The notes under the pieces: generated by a model
Databases searched by the model: none
Seen by the model: only the letters and a program-made list of their open reading frames with translations
Told to the model about the DNA's origin: nothing
In this document: one piece after another, positions 35,080-46,165 of the stretch
How positions within the stretch are numbered: the first letter of the stretch is position 1
Layout: every line of letters starts with the position of its first letter
Position numbers and translations under genes: made by a program
Source: Lampris incognitus
Lineage: Eukaryota; Chordata; Actinopteri; Lampriformes; Lampridae
NCBI RefSeq assembly: GCF_029633865.1
Contig: NC_079219.1
Location: 52,475,121-52,539,120, forward strand
Direction of reading: 5' to 3'
Length of the DNA stretch: 64,000 nt

Positions 35080-36640
35080 AGAACATCCGAGGGGTATTCC
35101 ATCAAGGCAGATAAAGGAAAGTCCAGGCATATTTTGATAAGTCTCACTCATTTAAGTGAGAGTTCTGTTCCATTACTGTGGATTCCCTGCCCAGCAACCA
35201 AGGTAACTTACACTGCTGAACTAGCATGTTCCGTAGCAGGCCAACTGTCCAGCTTAATGTAGCAAGACATTTACCCAGCCCTTCAGGAACCCATAGATGG
35301 AAGAAAAGCTTAGCATGTATAAATTAAAGAAAATGTTCCAACGTTGTTTTTAAGTTATTTATTTATTCACTCATTTTGTTCAAGCTGTGAAGGCAAAAAA
35401 TTATATATATAAAGTCCAAAATGTGACCTTCTGCGGTATTTAAATTTACACTTACACCCTTCTCCAGTTAATTTATCTCCAACTGCACCTTTGTAATTGT
35501 TAACCTTCAGTACTCCATGTGCAGTTTCTGACTCTGTGCCAATTAGCAGATGACGCTTGTAAATCAAACGGACAACCAGTGAAACAAAATGTGTCAAAGA
35601 GTAGCTGATTATATAGTTGGTAATAGAAATATGAATCGTTATTTACCTCATTCCCTGCTGTAGTACTTGTTCTTGCCATGTCCTGCAGCAAGGTGGATGG
35701 TTTTACATAATCTGAAGAATGCAGACACGCCCAAAACCTTTCACATTTGGTCTTACTTCCGGCATTTCTGTGCGGAAATAGTCTCATCAGGGTCCCTGCG
35801 AATAGAAGAACACTGCAGTTGTTAAAGCAAAAGACGAAAGAATTGCATAAGATGCACGGCTGATTTTACAAAATAAGGGCTACTCACACATAGGTCTGGT
35901 AAACCGTGGGCATCTTCAGTTGATGCATCTAGCAGACATACAGATACGTAATGTCTCCACTCACTGCAACATATAGGCCTGCCGGTAGTTTTTACCCTGG
36001 AGAGACTTGATACCTGTTGAGGAAATGCAGTAGACAATACCTTGTACATATTGCTCCTGAGCACATTGGGGAATGACATCTGATGAGCCCCTCCCCCCAT
36101 TCCCTCTATTAGGGGGGCGCCCTCAGTTGTAGGTCAACGCTAACTCCACTGCAGGTGTCCTCAGGTGGAGGTCCCCCACCAGTAGCAGTGGTATCTATGT
36201 TTTTTTTGGTGGTTAAAATGGTACACATTTACAGTAACTGAGAAGAATGAATATAGGCCAAGTGAATTAGGCTATGTAACAGTAAATGCATTGTAGTTAT
36301 GTCAGTTCTCACCCTACACGATCATTTTAAACATACATCTGATATCATCTAAGAGCCTACTGATAATATAGCCACAGTCTTGCTCTATCTAGTGATCTGA
36401 ATGTTCATTTATTAACATACAAATACAACAAATATGCTTGTATAACTTTCGCTTTTAGTCTGTCTGCAATTTTTTTGCCAGGCCATCTCCCCCGCCTTTT
36501 TAATTGCGGCCGTATTGCCCTTTTTTGGTGATGCGACCCCCTTTATAGTCCTCCTTCCTCCCATCAGCAGGGTTTGTTCCGCCGCTGAGAAGAACACCGC
36601 TGTCATGAATTCATCGCTGCAGCAAGTTGACATCTTGCTG
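35080..36640 (-). pseudogene. Decayed Harbinger-like element with Myb/SANT-like protein relic
   Basis: On the minus strand, 36600-36420 encodes FSAAEQTLLM, then after a frame change KKGNTAAIKKAGEMAWQK. This is the pattern of Myb/SANT-like proteins that accompany Harbinger transposases in fish. A one-base shift after AWQK restores a similar reading. Further down, 36200-36110 encodes TTATGGGPPPEDT, like the proline-rich linker of the same proteins, and 35790-35645 has another open piece of unknown identity. At least two frameshifts are present. Boundaries are uncertain; no DDE transposase part was found. Confidence 0.4.
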
Positions 36641-36664
36641 TATTCACAAGGAATCCAGTAAACA

Positions 36665-36835
36665 CGGCAGACGGCAAACCGGAAGTCGTTGTTGAGGACG
36701 AGAGAAGGGCAGTAAAATCAGATGACACCGGCAAATTATGCCGACAGTGGCAACGGCAGATGGCAAACCGGAAGTCGTTGTTGAGGACGAGAGAAGGGCA
36801 GTAAAATCAGATGACACCGGCAGATGGCGCTGCCA
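36665..36835. repeat. Direct duplication of ~70 bp at 89-bp spacing
   Basis: The block from 36673 ('ggcaaaccggaagtcgttgt') through 'cagatgacaccggca' recurs from 36762 almost without change. The near identity suggests a recent local duplication. Confidence 0.85.
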
Positions 36836-37257
36836 TCCGAAATTGAAATATTCTAGTTTTGCCGTCCTCCGCGACGGAATTTACAACCGGATGTTACGTA
36901 GCACATAACAAAACGCAAAATATAGCGGATTGATTTAATAGGTATATGAATTGACGGAATTACTAGAAATAAAACAAACAACACATTTGTACAATTCATT
37001 TTTTTTCTGCAAACTATGGTTTACATCACCATAGTAACCCGTGCAGTTTTTGTTTTTTTTTACATCCTGCCGTTCCGACGTGCAGTTTTTGGTTTTTCCC
37101 CCATTCCCTTTTGCCGTCTGCCGTCTCCCGAATCCATGTGACTGCAGCGAACTGCAATCTACTCCCGACCCGCGAGAGGCAGCACTGCGCTGCAAGGCAT
37201 CCAGCCTGCTGGAAACGCGCGAAGAAGAAAAAGAACACCGCTCTCGTTTTCCCTAAT

Positions 37258-38348
37258 GCCGGGATCAGACTACACGATCGTTTTGTCTTTCACGATGGTC
37301 ACCATGTCATATTAAGCAACCATATAGTGCTGTTAGTTCTTGCCGCGTCCTGGCCGGGAGACTGGCAACACTACAGCTATGACACCCGACCAATCATCGT
37401 ATGCTGCCTTTCACGATCTTGCGCGAGTTCATAGGCAGTGGCGCCCCCAGAAATTTTTTATGGGGGGGGGCAAATGGGGCCACTGAAAATCTTGGGGTGG
37501 CACACCAAAACCAAAAGCCATGACTGAATTTGGGGAATTCTATGACGCTGTTGTAGTATACCGCATAGGCTAGTTGAAAACTGTCAATATGAGAGTTAAG
37601 AAAAATATACATTATTGATTTAAATGAACAGCACCTAATGTAAAATATCAGATAGAAGCATATTATGCATAATCAAGAAGCATGTTCTGCATATGCGACT
37701 CGTGGCTGGGGGGGCCAGCGGGGGGGGGCCAGGGATAGTATCAGGGTGGCCGTGGCCACCCCTTGGGGGCGCCACTGTTCATAGGTCGTCGGGGAGGAGG
37801 GTCAAAAAAATCGTCAATCATCGTTAGGCGTGATGCTGGCGGTCTTGTGTCCCGAAAAGAAAACGCGATTGTGGATGCTGTGGCAGCTAGTGCTGCTGGG
37901 GACCGATGACCTAGCATAGCTTAACCAGCTACTCACCGGGTTGCTGAAGTGTCGCCGCTATTTCTCGCCAACATTCATCTTTTTTTTTTTACTCTGTCAT
38001 GGTACTCGGTCGAGGAAACGTCAGAAAGGCCTGCAGGGGTGTAGTTACCACTGCTCGGCGAACCATTCCTCGAATTCGTTGTTCCACCTGACAGCAGCAT
38101 GGGTCTTGCTCTTTGCCATGTTTACATATGCGAACCAGACAGCACTGCCCTCCTATTGGTCAATTTAAAGGACACGTCGTGGGGCGTCCCAGACGCACGT
38201 CACTATTCTGAGATTGTGTCACACTCCACGGGGTAAAGACGCCCCCTTCGTCGTTCCCAACGTTCATAATCGGGCCTGACGCTGGAAATTTGTCGGCGAT
38301 GACAAAATCGCGTCAGAATCGGCTGACTTCGTGTAGTCTGAGCCTGGC
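37258..38348 (-). mobile_element. DNA transposon with 20-bp terminal inverted repeats, Harbinger/ISL2EU-like
   Basis: The left end GCCGGGATCAGACTACACGA (37258-37277) pairs with the reverse complement of 38329-38348, 18 of 20 bases matching. On the minus strand, 38120-38050 opens MAKSKTHAAVRWNNEFEEW. A shifted frame near 38000 reads YHDRVKKKDECWREIAATL before a possible splice donor. This resembles a MADF or Myb-like DNA-binding domain, as found in such elements. No intact transposase. A hAT MITE is inserted at 37436-37777. The superfamily call is inference. Confidence 0.5.
37436..37777. mobile_element. hAT-type MITE with perfect 8-bp target-site duplication
   Basis: Terminal inverted repeats CAGTGGCGCCCCCA (37436-37449) and TGGGGGCGCCACTG (37764-37777) are identical. 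The flanks are TTCATAGG on both sides (37428-37435 and 37778-37785). An 8-bp duplication with CAGTGG ends defines a hAT-superfamily insertion. It is 342 bp, noncoding, and sits inside the 37258-38348 element, so it is the younger of the two. Confidence 0.92.
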
Positions 38349-38784
38349 AGAGCTGGTCCTAGCCAACATGGCGCCCAAGGCAAGATCAGCTGTGGCGCCC
38401 CCTTGTGACCATAAATTAAACCGGTAGTAATTTCCTTTGTCAGACTCGAAAAAATGAACAGCTTTAGGAAGAAAGACAACCAATATATAATGTCAAAGAC
38501 TATTTTCTTGTTATTCAACCTTTATTCATCCAGTCAATAAAAATTAAAATGTATAAATGCAATATGAAAAAGTGATATAAATAACCAGATAGAAATATTG
38601 CACATAATTTAGGGGGGGGGAAAAGGAGCTTAACAAGCCCGTTTTAACTAAGGTTAAAATGAACAAGAAATAAGGTTTTTAAAAAGCGTATGAACAGAAT
38701 GTGCAATTAGAAAAATGAATCAATAAAACACAATAGCCAAAAGGTAAATGAATATCTCAACTTTTTAACACAGGTTGTGATTAA

Positions 38785-38822
<38 letters not shown>

Positions 38823-39605
38823 AGATAAGAAATATGAATAAATAAAAAAGTAAGACATTGAAACTACAGACATCCTCTACAGCTGGGCCCTTCTAGCCTT
38901 TCTTGCTGTGAAATTATCGATGATGTCATCATATGATAGCTGCTCCGAAACTTGGTGGTTTATGCTTATTATAGAAAGTCCAGTTAGACGCCCTTGCCCC
39001 ATGGTAAACCTCAGATATGTTTTTATTATTTTAAGCTTAGAGAAGCTCCTCTCTGTGGCAGCCACTGTTCTGGGCAGAGTGGCTGAATTTCTCAAAGCTA
39101 CCCACATGTTAGGGTAGATTTCTGTCAGCTTCTTCCATATATGAAAGTCCAAAGTTGCATTGTAGTCATGTTACCTGACGGCAAGTTGGGAAACTGCTCA
39201 AATTGTGAAGCTAGTTTGCTACCTTTGCCTTTTTCATGTTTTTCTTCGTCCTCTTTCTTTCTTTTTTTCCCCTGGACACCAGATAATTTTGGCTTTTTAG
39301 ACATGTCACCGTCATCGACGTCAACAGCAGAAGTCACTCAATCAGGACAGGTAGTTTAGGGTGGCGATCTCCCTCCTTAATCACTGTACGTTAACAGCGA
39401 GAATGGGGGGACAATGCCAAGTCCAAGATCAAATTAAGTGAATTATTTTCTTGTGTATAATGTAATATATTTGGAAGATGTGTTTATATGCTATTAATAG
39501 GGGTGCATAAAATTTAAAGAAAAAAAATTTTTAGGTCAAAGTTGTGTGCCCCATAGAGCGTCTTGCACCCTAGCATTTGTCTATACTGCCTATACAGCAT
39601 AAATC
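38347..39605 (-). mobile_element. Internally deleted hAT element
   Basis: The left end 'cagagctggtcctagcc' followed by 'aacatggcgcccaaggcaag' is typical of a hAT family in fish. The right end near 39580-39605 ('ccctagcatttgtctatact') is degraded and has no clear inverted partner. Between them lies a transposase relic (38877-39337, minus) missing its catalytic core. An (AT)n run (38790-38819) lies in the 3' part. It directly abuts the Harbinger-like element, sharing its first base. Confidence 0.6.
38877..39337 (-). pseudogene. hAT transposase remnant (ZMYM1-like): N-terminus fused to hATC domain
   Basis: The ATG at 39337 opens a lysine-rich N-terminus (about residues 1-45, with GKKRKKEDEEKHEKGKG). 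The frame then shifts, and from about 39150 a second frame encodes a hAT C-terminal dimerisation domain, recognisable from LPRTVAATERSFSKLKIIK and LSIISINHQ, ending at 38877. The DDE catalytic domain of several hundred residues is gone. The junction near 39150 is therefore a deletion with a frameshift. The remnant cannot encode a working transposase, but the dimerisation part is still open. Confidence 0.75.
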
Positions 39606-41269
39606 CTTTTTTTGACAATCGACAGTTCTGGGCTGCTTATGTACTCTATGCGCAATGCAAGATTGTTCAAGCCTGGTTTTAGTTAACATAGACTAGACAC
39701 AGCTGAATTGCGTTAGAGGAACGGCTAGAGCCTTGAGAGGAAGTTGAAGTTAATTCAAGCCGGGCTTTTTCACTTAAATCCAGATTTCATCAGCGGCGTT
39801 GATGGCATACCCTTCAGGTTAACATCATGGTTTGTCATGTGAAAACGTACGTGGTAAATAAGAAAGGCTGATTATGGTTGACTTTCAAATACCAGGTAAA
39901 AAAAACAGAAATCTCAAATTTCTTTGTTTATTTAATTTTGGAGGGATTCTTATGGAGGTCAGTAGAAAAAAAAAAGTTGCTGTTCCCGAAACAGCTTAAG
40001 CAAAGCTGATTGTGGTCGGTGGTTTGATAACCCTTGAACTGATTTGGATCCTCATTGATTGTTACATGAAAACACATTTAACAATCAGCAGTCGGTACAT
40101 GTCAGATCACTTGATTATGATGACAGACATTTTGAAAGATCGAAAATGTTACAAACGCCCGGGAAAACGCCGGCTGATGGATTGCGAATGAACACCGATT
40201 TTTCTCAATTTTCTTTTCTTTTTTTTTCTTTTTTCTGTTTTCATGGAGGAGAGGAACGACTCACATGCACTGTTTTAAATCATGTGTTTAAGCATCTGAA
40301 CTGTAATGTACCTGCCACATGTTCTCCTAGTGTGAAGCACTTTAGCCCACCTGAGGTCTTTTCATGCGGTATCCCCCCACCTTCAATCAGAGAAGCCATT
40401 ACTGATAACAATACCAACCACTCTCCAAGTCCCTACAATTGACGTTTGACCTGTTTACTGTTTTTCCCCCCATTCAGACTCTGAGATAGCTTTTTCTTTG
40501 CCGTAACTGCCCCACTTACATTTCTACAGATATAATCCTGCATTGATTGACTGGCGGGGAGCATTAAAAGATGGCGTGGTAGCACATAGCACTTAATAAG
40601 CACCATCTTTTGGGTGTTTAGCGTTTCCGCCAAAGACTGATAATTTCTGACATCTTCACGGCTGTAAAGCGTGTCAATACATATTTTGTGTAACTGGAGA
40701 CTGAATTTGAGCTAATTGCCGCGCAACCAAATGAGAGACACGCGATAATTGATGCTGCTCGAGCGCCGTCTTCCCGTCTGCGTCGGACATGTTGCCGTTC
40801 ATTTAATCAGATCATTTATGCCTTTAACGACTGAGCTCTACTTTAACACATGGAGCTATCCAACCCTAATTTGGTTAACGGGATCCGTCACCCTCGTGCA
40901 CACCGACCGAGCCTTTCTTTCCTGTCTAACAGACGCTGAAAATGACCAATTCTTTAATGCTGCAGTATCACGCTAAGCACTTATGTGTGCACGTGCAGTC
41001 CTTGCAGAGCCTCAAATATTATCCAGGAATAGAGAGAAAGATAAAAGCAGTTGCAGAGTAAGTTGTAAAATCAGTAATGTTAGTTAAAGGGAGGAAGGGG
41101 AATCAACGTGCCGGTCACCGACAAAATTATGGGTTGCAAGTTGTGACAGGTGATTACTCAAACTAACCAGTCCTCGTTCCAGAGGCACGCTCATATTTGA
41201 TGAATGATTCACGTGTTTTAATTTCTTCTGCCCTTTGACCTTCTGGACAGGCTAATGTCTTTGGGGTCA
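39606..41269. promoter_or_regulatory. Noncoding; candidate conserved element about 40440-40980
   Basis: 39606-40430 shows nothing specific. 40440-40980 is repeat-free and dense in developmental motifs: 'gcattgattgactggcgg' (Pbx/Hox-like), 'gactgataatttctgacatc', 'gagctaattgccgcg', 'cgataattgatgctg' and 'ttcatttaatcagatcattt'. It is among the best enhancer candidates in the window. Open frames across it have no domain. Confidence 0.4.
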
Positions 41270-41570
41270 AAACCCACACAAACATGCACACGATCTCACA
41301 CGCGCACGCACACACACACATACACACAAATAGAGACACACAAAAAACACACATGCAGTCAAATTCAAAGAAACACACAGAATCAAACTCAAAAAGGCTC
41401 ATGATCACACACACGCACACACACACACACTCAATAAAACACACAAAGGCAGACACGCACATGCACACACACACAATAAAACACACAAAGGCAGACATGC
41501 ACGTGTGCACACACACACACACACACACACAATAAAAACACACAAAGACCCACACACACATGCACGCTGG
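41270..41570. repeat. CA-rich tandem array with ~50-bp higher-order unit
   Basis: Short (AC)n runs are separated by 'aataaaacacacaaaggcag' type spacers that recur near 41430, 41475 and 41530. It is a decayed minisatellite. Confidence 0.8.
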
Positions 41571-42678
41571 GAGAGAGGGGCTAGAGAAGTCACAGTTAAT
41601 GGGATTACCCTGGCGGTCCTAAGCCATCCCTAACCTCACCTCTGGGTCCCACTGTGGCAATCAGCAGGATCAGTATCCTTAACGCATCATGAAGAGTGCT
41701 TATAGGGCCGCGCTGCAGGGACCCTTTGCTCTCTAACCTCTTACGGCAGCTCTCTAACTGAAGTGACCTCTGCAGAGAGAGCGCACTGAGGAGCTATACC
41801 CCCAGCGAACGCCTAAACATGACATCCGCGGGGTCACCGCATATAGCACGCCATTAACCCAAACCTCTGAATTTGGACTCAATATGTTTTAAAATCCCTC
41901 CTGCGGTAATCAGAGCGGAGTCGGCGGCCCCATAGCTTGACCCCTTTCTCATTTCTCTGACAATCACACGGGTGGAACGATACAGGTACTGGGTCTTTAA
42001 TGACTGGGGTCACAAGCTGACATCTCTAATGGATCTGTACTTGTGCCTCTGGGATATGTATAGTTGATGTACAAGAAAAAAAAAAGAAAGAAGAAAGAAT
42101 GCTAATTTTTATGCTACTTTGATACTTGCAAATACGGGAACGGTTACACATTCCTTCCTATCCACACTCCCGAAACGCGATTACTTCGAAATGAAGCGGA
42201 AAATGGAAGCGATTTATTAACAAGACATTAGAGGCACGTTTAATAACCTTCCCATCCTGCTCAGCGGGGAGCTGCGGATTACACCACACAGGTTTCGGTG
42301 ACACCAGAAAGGAAGTCCCCCGCCGGGAGTGTGAAGAGCGCAGAGGGACACAATGGCTGGTCTGGGGTTCTCACATCCCGCTCTGGGCCCTCACCCCGGG
42401 GGGAAGGACAATGGGTTAAAAAGGCATGAATGTCCTGCCTATCCAGGATATAATGTAGGTGGCTGCCACAGGGTCTGAATGGCCTGACAGAGGCAGCGGA
42501 GGGAGAGGCACAAAGAGCCCCATAATAAAAGAGATTCCTCGGGTCAGTAAAGCATTGCATTCACTGCAGCCTGCACAGCCTCTCGCCGCTCCCATTCACC
42601 TTTGGTCTGAGCCACTGGTAGCATTTAGCTAGCTGTAAATCCACCCATGCAACGTTAGCCATGTCAGTAAGGAACTAG
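41571..42678. promoter_or_regulatory. Noncoding; candidate conserved elements 41590-42040 and 42170-42560
   Basis: A repeat-free block over 900 bases apart from a short A/G tract near 42076-42095. Motifs include 'cagttaatgggattaccc', 'ggtctttaatgactgggg', 'gcgatttattaacaag', 'gtttaataaccttcc' and 'cccataataaaagag'. Composition and length suggest a strong enhancer cluster; conservation is untested. Confidence 0.4.
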
Positions 42679-42697
42679 ATGGATGGATAGATAGATG

Positions 42698-42735
<38 letters not shown>
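42679..42735. repeat. (GATA)n microsatellite
   Basis: GGAT/GATA repeats, about fourteen units. Confidence 0.95.
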
Positions 42736-45645
42736 CAATAACTAAGCATTTGGTCAATAAGTATTTTACTGTAAGTTATAAAATCTACCGGTTGGTATTT
42801 ATGATTATATATATATGTAAACAAACCCATACATATCACATAGATAAATGAAGGAATCAGATATTAAGAAGAACATTTTTAACAATAAATTGACTGATGA
42901 CAGTGTTGATATTAAAATAACACAAAAAATATATATATTTTTGCTTCATGAGTTTAGATTGCTGTTGTTACCAACTTAAAAATGTGAAGGAAAAAGTTCA
43001 GAAATGTGCTAATTTGCGTCCGTTTGTTGTCGGTCGCGGTGCTGGTCATGGAAGCTGGCAGAAGCAGCGGCATGTCTGTGGAGGTGCGAGCAGTAATCGT
43101 AGTAACGTGGGCTGCTGTGATTTGTGTTTTTTGTGAGGAAATGCTGGGTGTTCATCCGAACTTGCTCGAGTGTGTTGACAAAAGCAGAAAAAGGATCCGG
43201 CTGGAGGGGAAGGCTCCCCGGCCTCGGCCGGGGAGGATTAGATGAATTCCAGCGGATCAGGTAACGTGTGTTCGTGCAGAAGTGTGAGAAATCAACAACT
43301 TGATTATTTCCTCTTAAACGTCTGCACGCTCGCAGCGTGTCAAAGGCTGAGCCGCTGTCAATACACTTAGAGACGGCGTTAACGCCGCGAAAACTTCCCT
43401 CTTAGACTTTCTGCTTTTTTTCTTCCTTCAGTTGTTCTGGCTTCAACATTTTTCACTTTAACTGAGTGAAACTGCAAGGCGACGCGATTCCACTCCCTTC
43501 CAATGCAGTTTTATTCAGATTCAGTTACTATTATTATTATTATTATTATTATGTTTATTGTTATTTTTTCAGAGATGAGTAAATATTTTGAAACGAGGCT
43601 GAATAAAGCCTCCACCAGGCCTGGAAAATAAGAAGATTCAGGGAAAGGCGAGTTTATTCATTCTTAACACACATTTCATACATGAAGGCAATTCAGAGTG
43701 CTTTACATTCAGATAAAGATACTAATGAAGAAGAAAATGATGAAAAGAATATCAAAAGGAGAAAATAAAGAAGGAAAATTTGATTGCAGTTGTTTTTTTC
43801 TCACAACTTCAGCAGATTTTTTTTCCATTTTAAGAAAATAAGAGTTTGAAATAGAGATACAATGGGGGAAAGGGCTGGTTATGATATAATACAGTTTCAC
43901 AATACGGCTTCAGATGGTCTTTAAAAAAAAAAAAAACAACAACCTTCGATCCTGTTTTGAACAAGCAGACCGATAGTAATGAAGTGCACATATTGATATT
44001 GTTTAACACCGAGCCAGTCTCATATTTAAACCTCTTTCGCTTTCTACTGAGCGAATAATCGTTAAAGGGCTTAAACATTTTCCGATTCACCGGCCGGGAC
44101 AATCAGATAATGCAAGGAGACAAGGGACGATGCCGGCACAGACGCATCCTTTACTGCTTCCCTTAATCTAATTAAGGGAAATAAACTTATAACTGATCGT
44201 CTTAGTGACAAAACACTGCTGAAAAAGCTAATTTGCCTCCCTTGTAGCGGCTCCAGAAACAGATAATGCGGTTTTATTACACAAAGGTCACCGGGGAAAT
44301 TAACTTCTGGGCCAGCAAATAAAGGAAGCCTGTTACTCAGAATAACAAGTACATACTGATTACATTCAATCACCAGAGTCCTGGCTGGATAGGACGCTGA
44401 CCTTTCTCTTGACTTGTAGGAAAATAAGATATGTATACGCAAGGAAGGCCGTAAATACAGGGACTATCTTTACGCTGGAGTGTGAGAAGAATCAGCCGGG
44501 GAGCCGCTGCAAAGTAGATTGTGCAAGTTATCCGTTCGAAGGGGGATCAATTTTAACAGTCGGATAGAAATTTGTGGCTTTTTTTCCCCTCCAGATGCGG
44601 CGGAGGACCGAATTGGATCACAAATACGCCAATGAATTCACAACGAGGGAACAAAAAAGTTTCAATGTCTTTGTACCATTTTTCTTTTAATCGTATGTAA
44701 AGGCTTTTCATATCATATTATTCCCCTTCAATCAACAATTTAGCAATTCTATGATGATAATCTAAATTAAGTACCAAATTCTTTCTCAGTTTGTTTTTTT
44801 TTGTAGTGGAGTTTTTCCAGGGAACATCCAGCTGCTGTGATTCTTTTATAACATCATTGTACACTTTAATTTCATTTCTTTCCTCCTGTGCCGCCGCAGT
44901 TCGTCACTGTCTGCGCTCGGCGTCCATGATTGATGTTTACAGGTCATAGCAATACTCTTAACTCATTAGTTAGAAAGGGAAAGATGGGGGCACTTGCTGA
45001 AGTGAGATATTGCCAGAGAACAGAGAGGGAGCTATTTCAATGGGGGGACAGAGAAACTTAGCGTCAGTGTGATAATAGCCCCTGAACTATTGCATGTTTC
45101 AATCAATGAAGACAGAGGTAAATAAAAACCAGAGGGGAAGATTCACAGGCATCGATCTCGGTTCAACACAGACCTTGCTGACAATCTATGGTCTGGGCCA
45201 GTAATGCTCCCAGTCATCCACAAAATCAATGGAACTCATCCTTTCAATAGCATCCAATTATTAGGACAAAGTAAAGGCAGCCTTCCACAATAAATCAGAA
45301 AACTTTATTGAAAAGCAACACGGACAAGATAAATGTTAATTGGAATGTGAATAATGCCCAATGCCGTGCTAAAACAGTCTCCAATTGAGACAGTCAATTT
45401 AAAATGTTCCCAACTTGGGTTGTGTTTGCTGAAATGGAAAAGACAATTACATGTCATTTTGCCGAACCTCAGCAAACAGGATGTACATGACCGTGTAAAA
45501 ATAAAAGTCCTGTGATGTATTAAAATCAAGTCTTAGAGAGTTTGTGTACAATTGCATCAGGCTAATCAGAAAGATGTCTGTATTTTTACTAAGCTTCACT
45601 TTACAGTAGCTCTGCATGACCCAGAGGTCCCATAGGTCAAGGAAC
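42736..45645. promoter_or_regulatory. Noncoding; candidate conserved elements 43250-43380, 44080-44450, 45120-45565
   Basis: 44080-44450 contains the palindrome CCCTTAATCTAATTAAGGG (44160-44178), 'aaaaagctaatttgcc' and 'gaaattaacttctggg'. 45120-45565 is an almost pure run of AT-rich regulatory words ('catccaattattaggac', 'gttaattggaatgtgaataa', 'caggctaatcagaaag') without repeats. It is the most typical conserved-element composition in the window. A 22-nt perfect GC palindrome lies at 43214-43235 and (TTA)n at 43528-43551. Confidence 0.4.
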
Positions 45646-46165
45646 TAAAATAAGACAAGCCAAGACAAGATAAGATAAGATAAGATAAGATAGGATACCA
45701 TAAGACAGGATAGGATAAGATACGACGGGATAGATAAGATAGGATAAGATAAGACAAGATAAGATAGAATAAGATAAGACAGGATAGATAAGATAGGATA
45801 AGATAAAATAAGACAGGATATGATAAGATAAGATAGGATAAGATTAGACAGGATAGGATAAGACAAAATAAGATAAAATAAGACAGGATAGGATAAGACA
45901 AGATAAGATATACAATAAGACAGGATAAGATAAGATAGGATAAGACGAGATTAGATAAGATAAGACAAGATTAGATAAGGCAAGATAAGATAAGACAGGA
46001 TAGGATAAGATAAGACAGGACAAGATAAGACAGGATAGGATAGGCTAATACAAAATGGGTTGAGATAAAATGAGATGGGACTAAATGAGTTGAGACAAGA
46101 TTGAATAAGATAATACAAGATAAGAAGATGAAATTACATGAGATACGATAAGACAAGATGTGATA
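45646..46165. repeat. ~520-bp (GATAA)n-type satellite array
   Basis: A degenerate pentamer array of agata/ggata/agaca units (GATAA, GACAG, GATAG variants), all on one strand. Translated frames (Ser-Tyr-Leu-Ile repeats) are artefacts. A higher-order pattern with 'aagacaggata' recurs irregularly. Confidence 0.93.

Noticed and set aside
43006..43245. 79-codon plus-strand frame with Leu/Val-rich start
   Set aside because: Looks weakly like a signal peptide, but there is no family match, no splice support and a GC palindrome at its end.
45596..46156. Ser-Tyr-Leu-Ile repeat proteins on the minus strand
   Set aside because: They are translations of the GATAA satellite.
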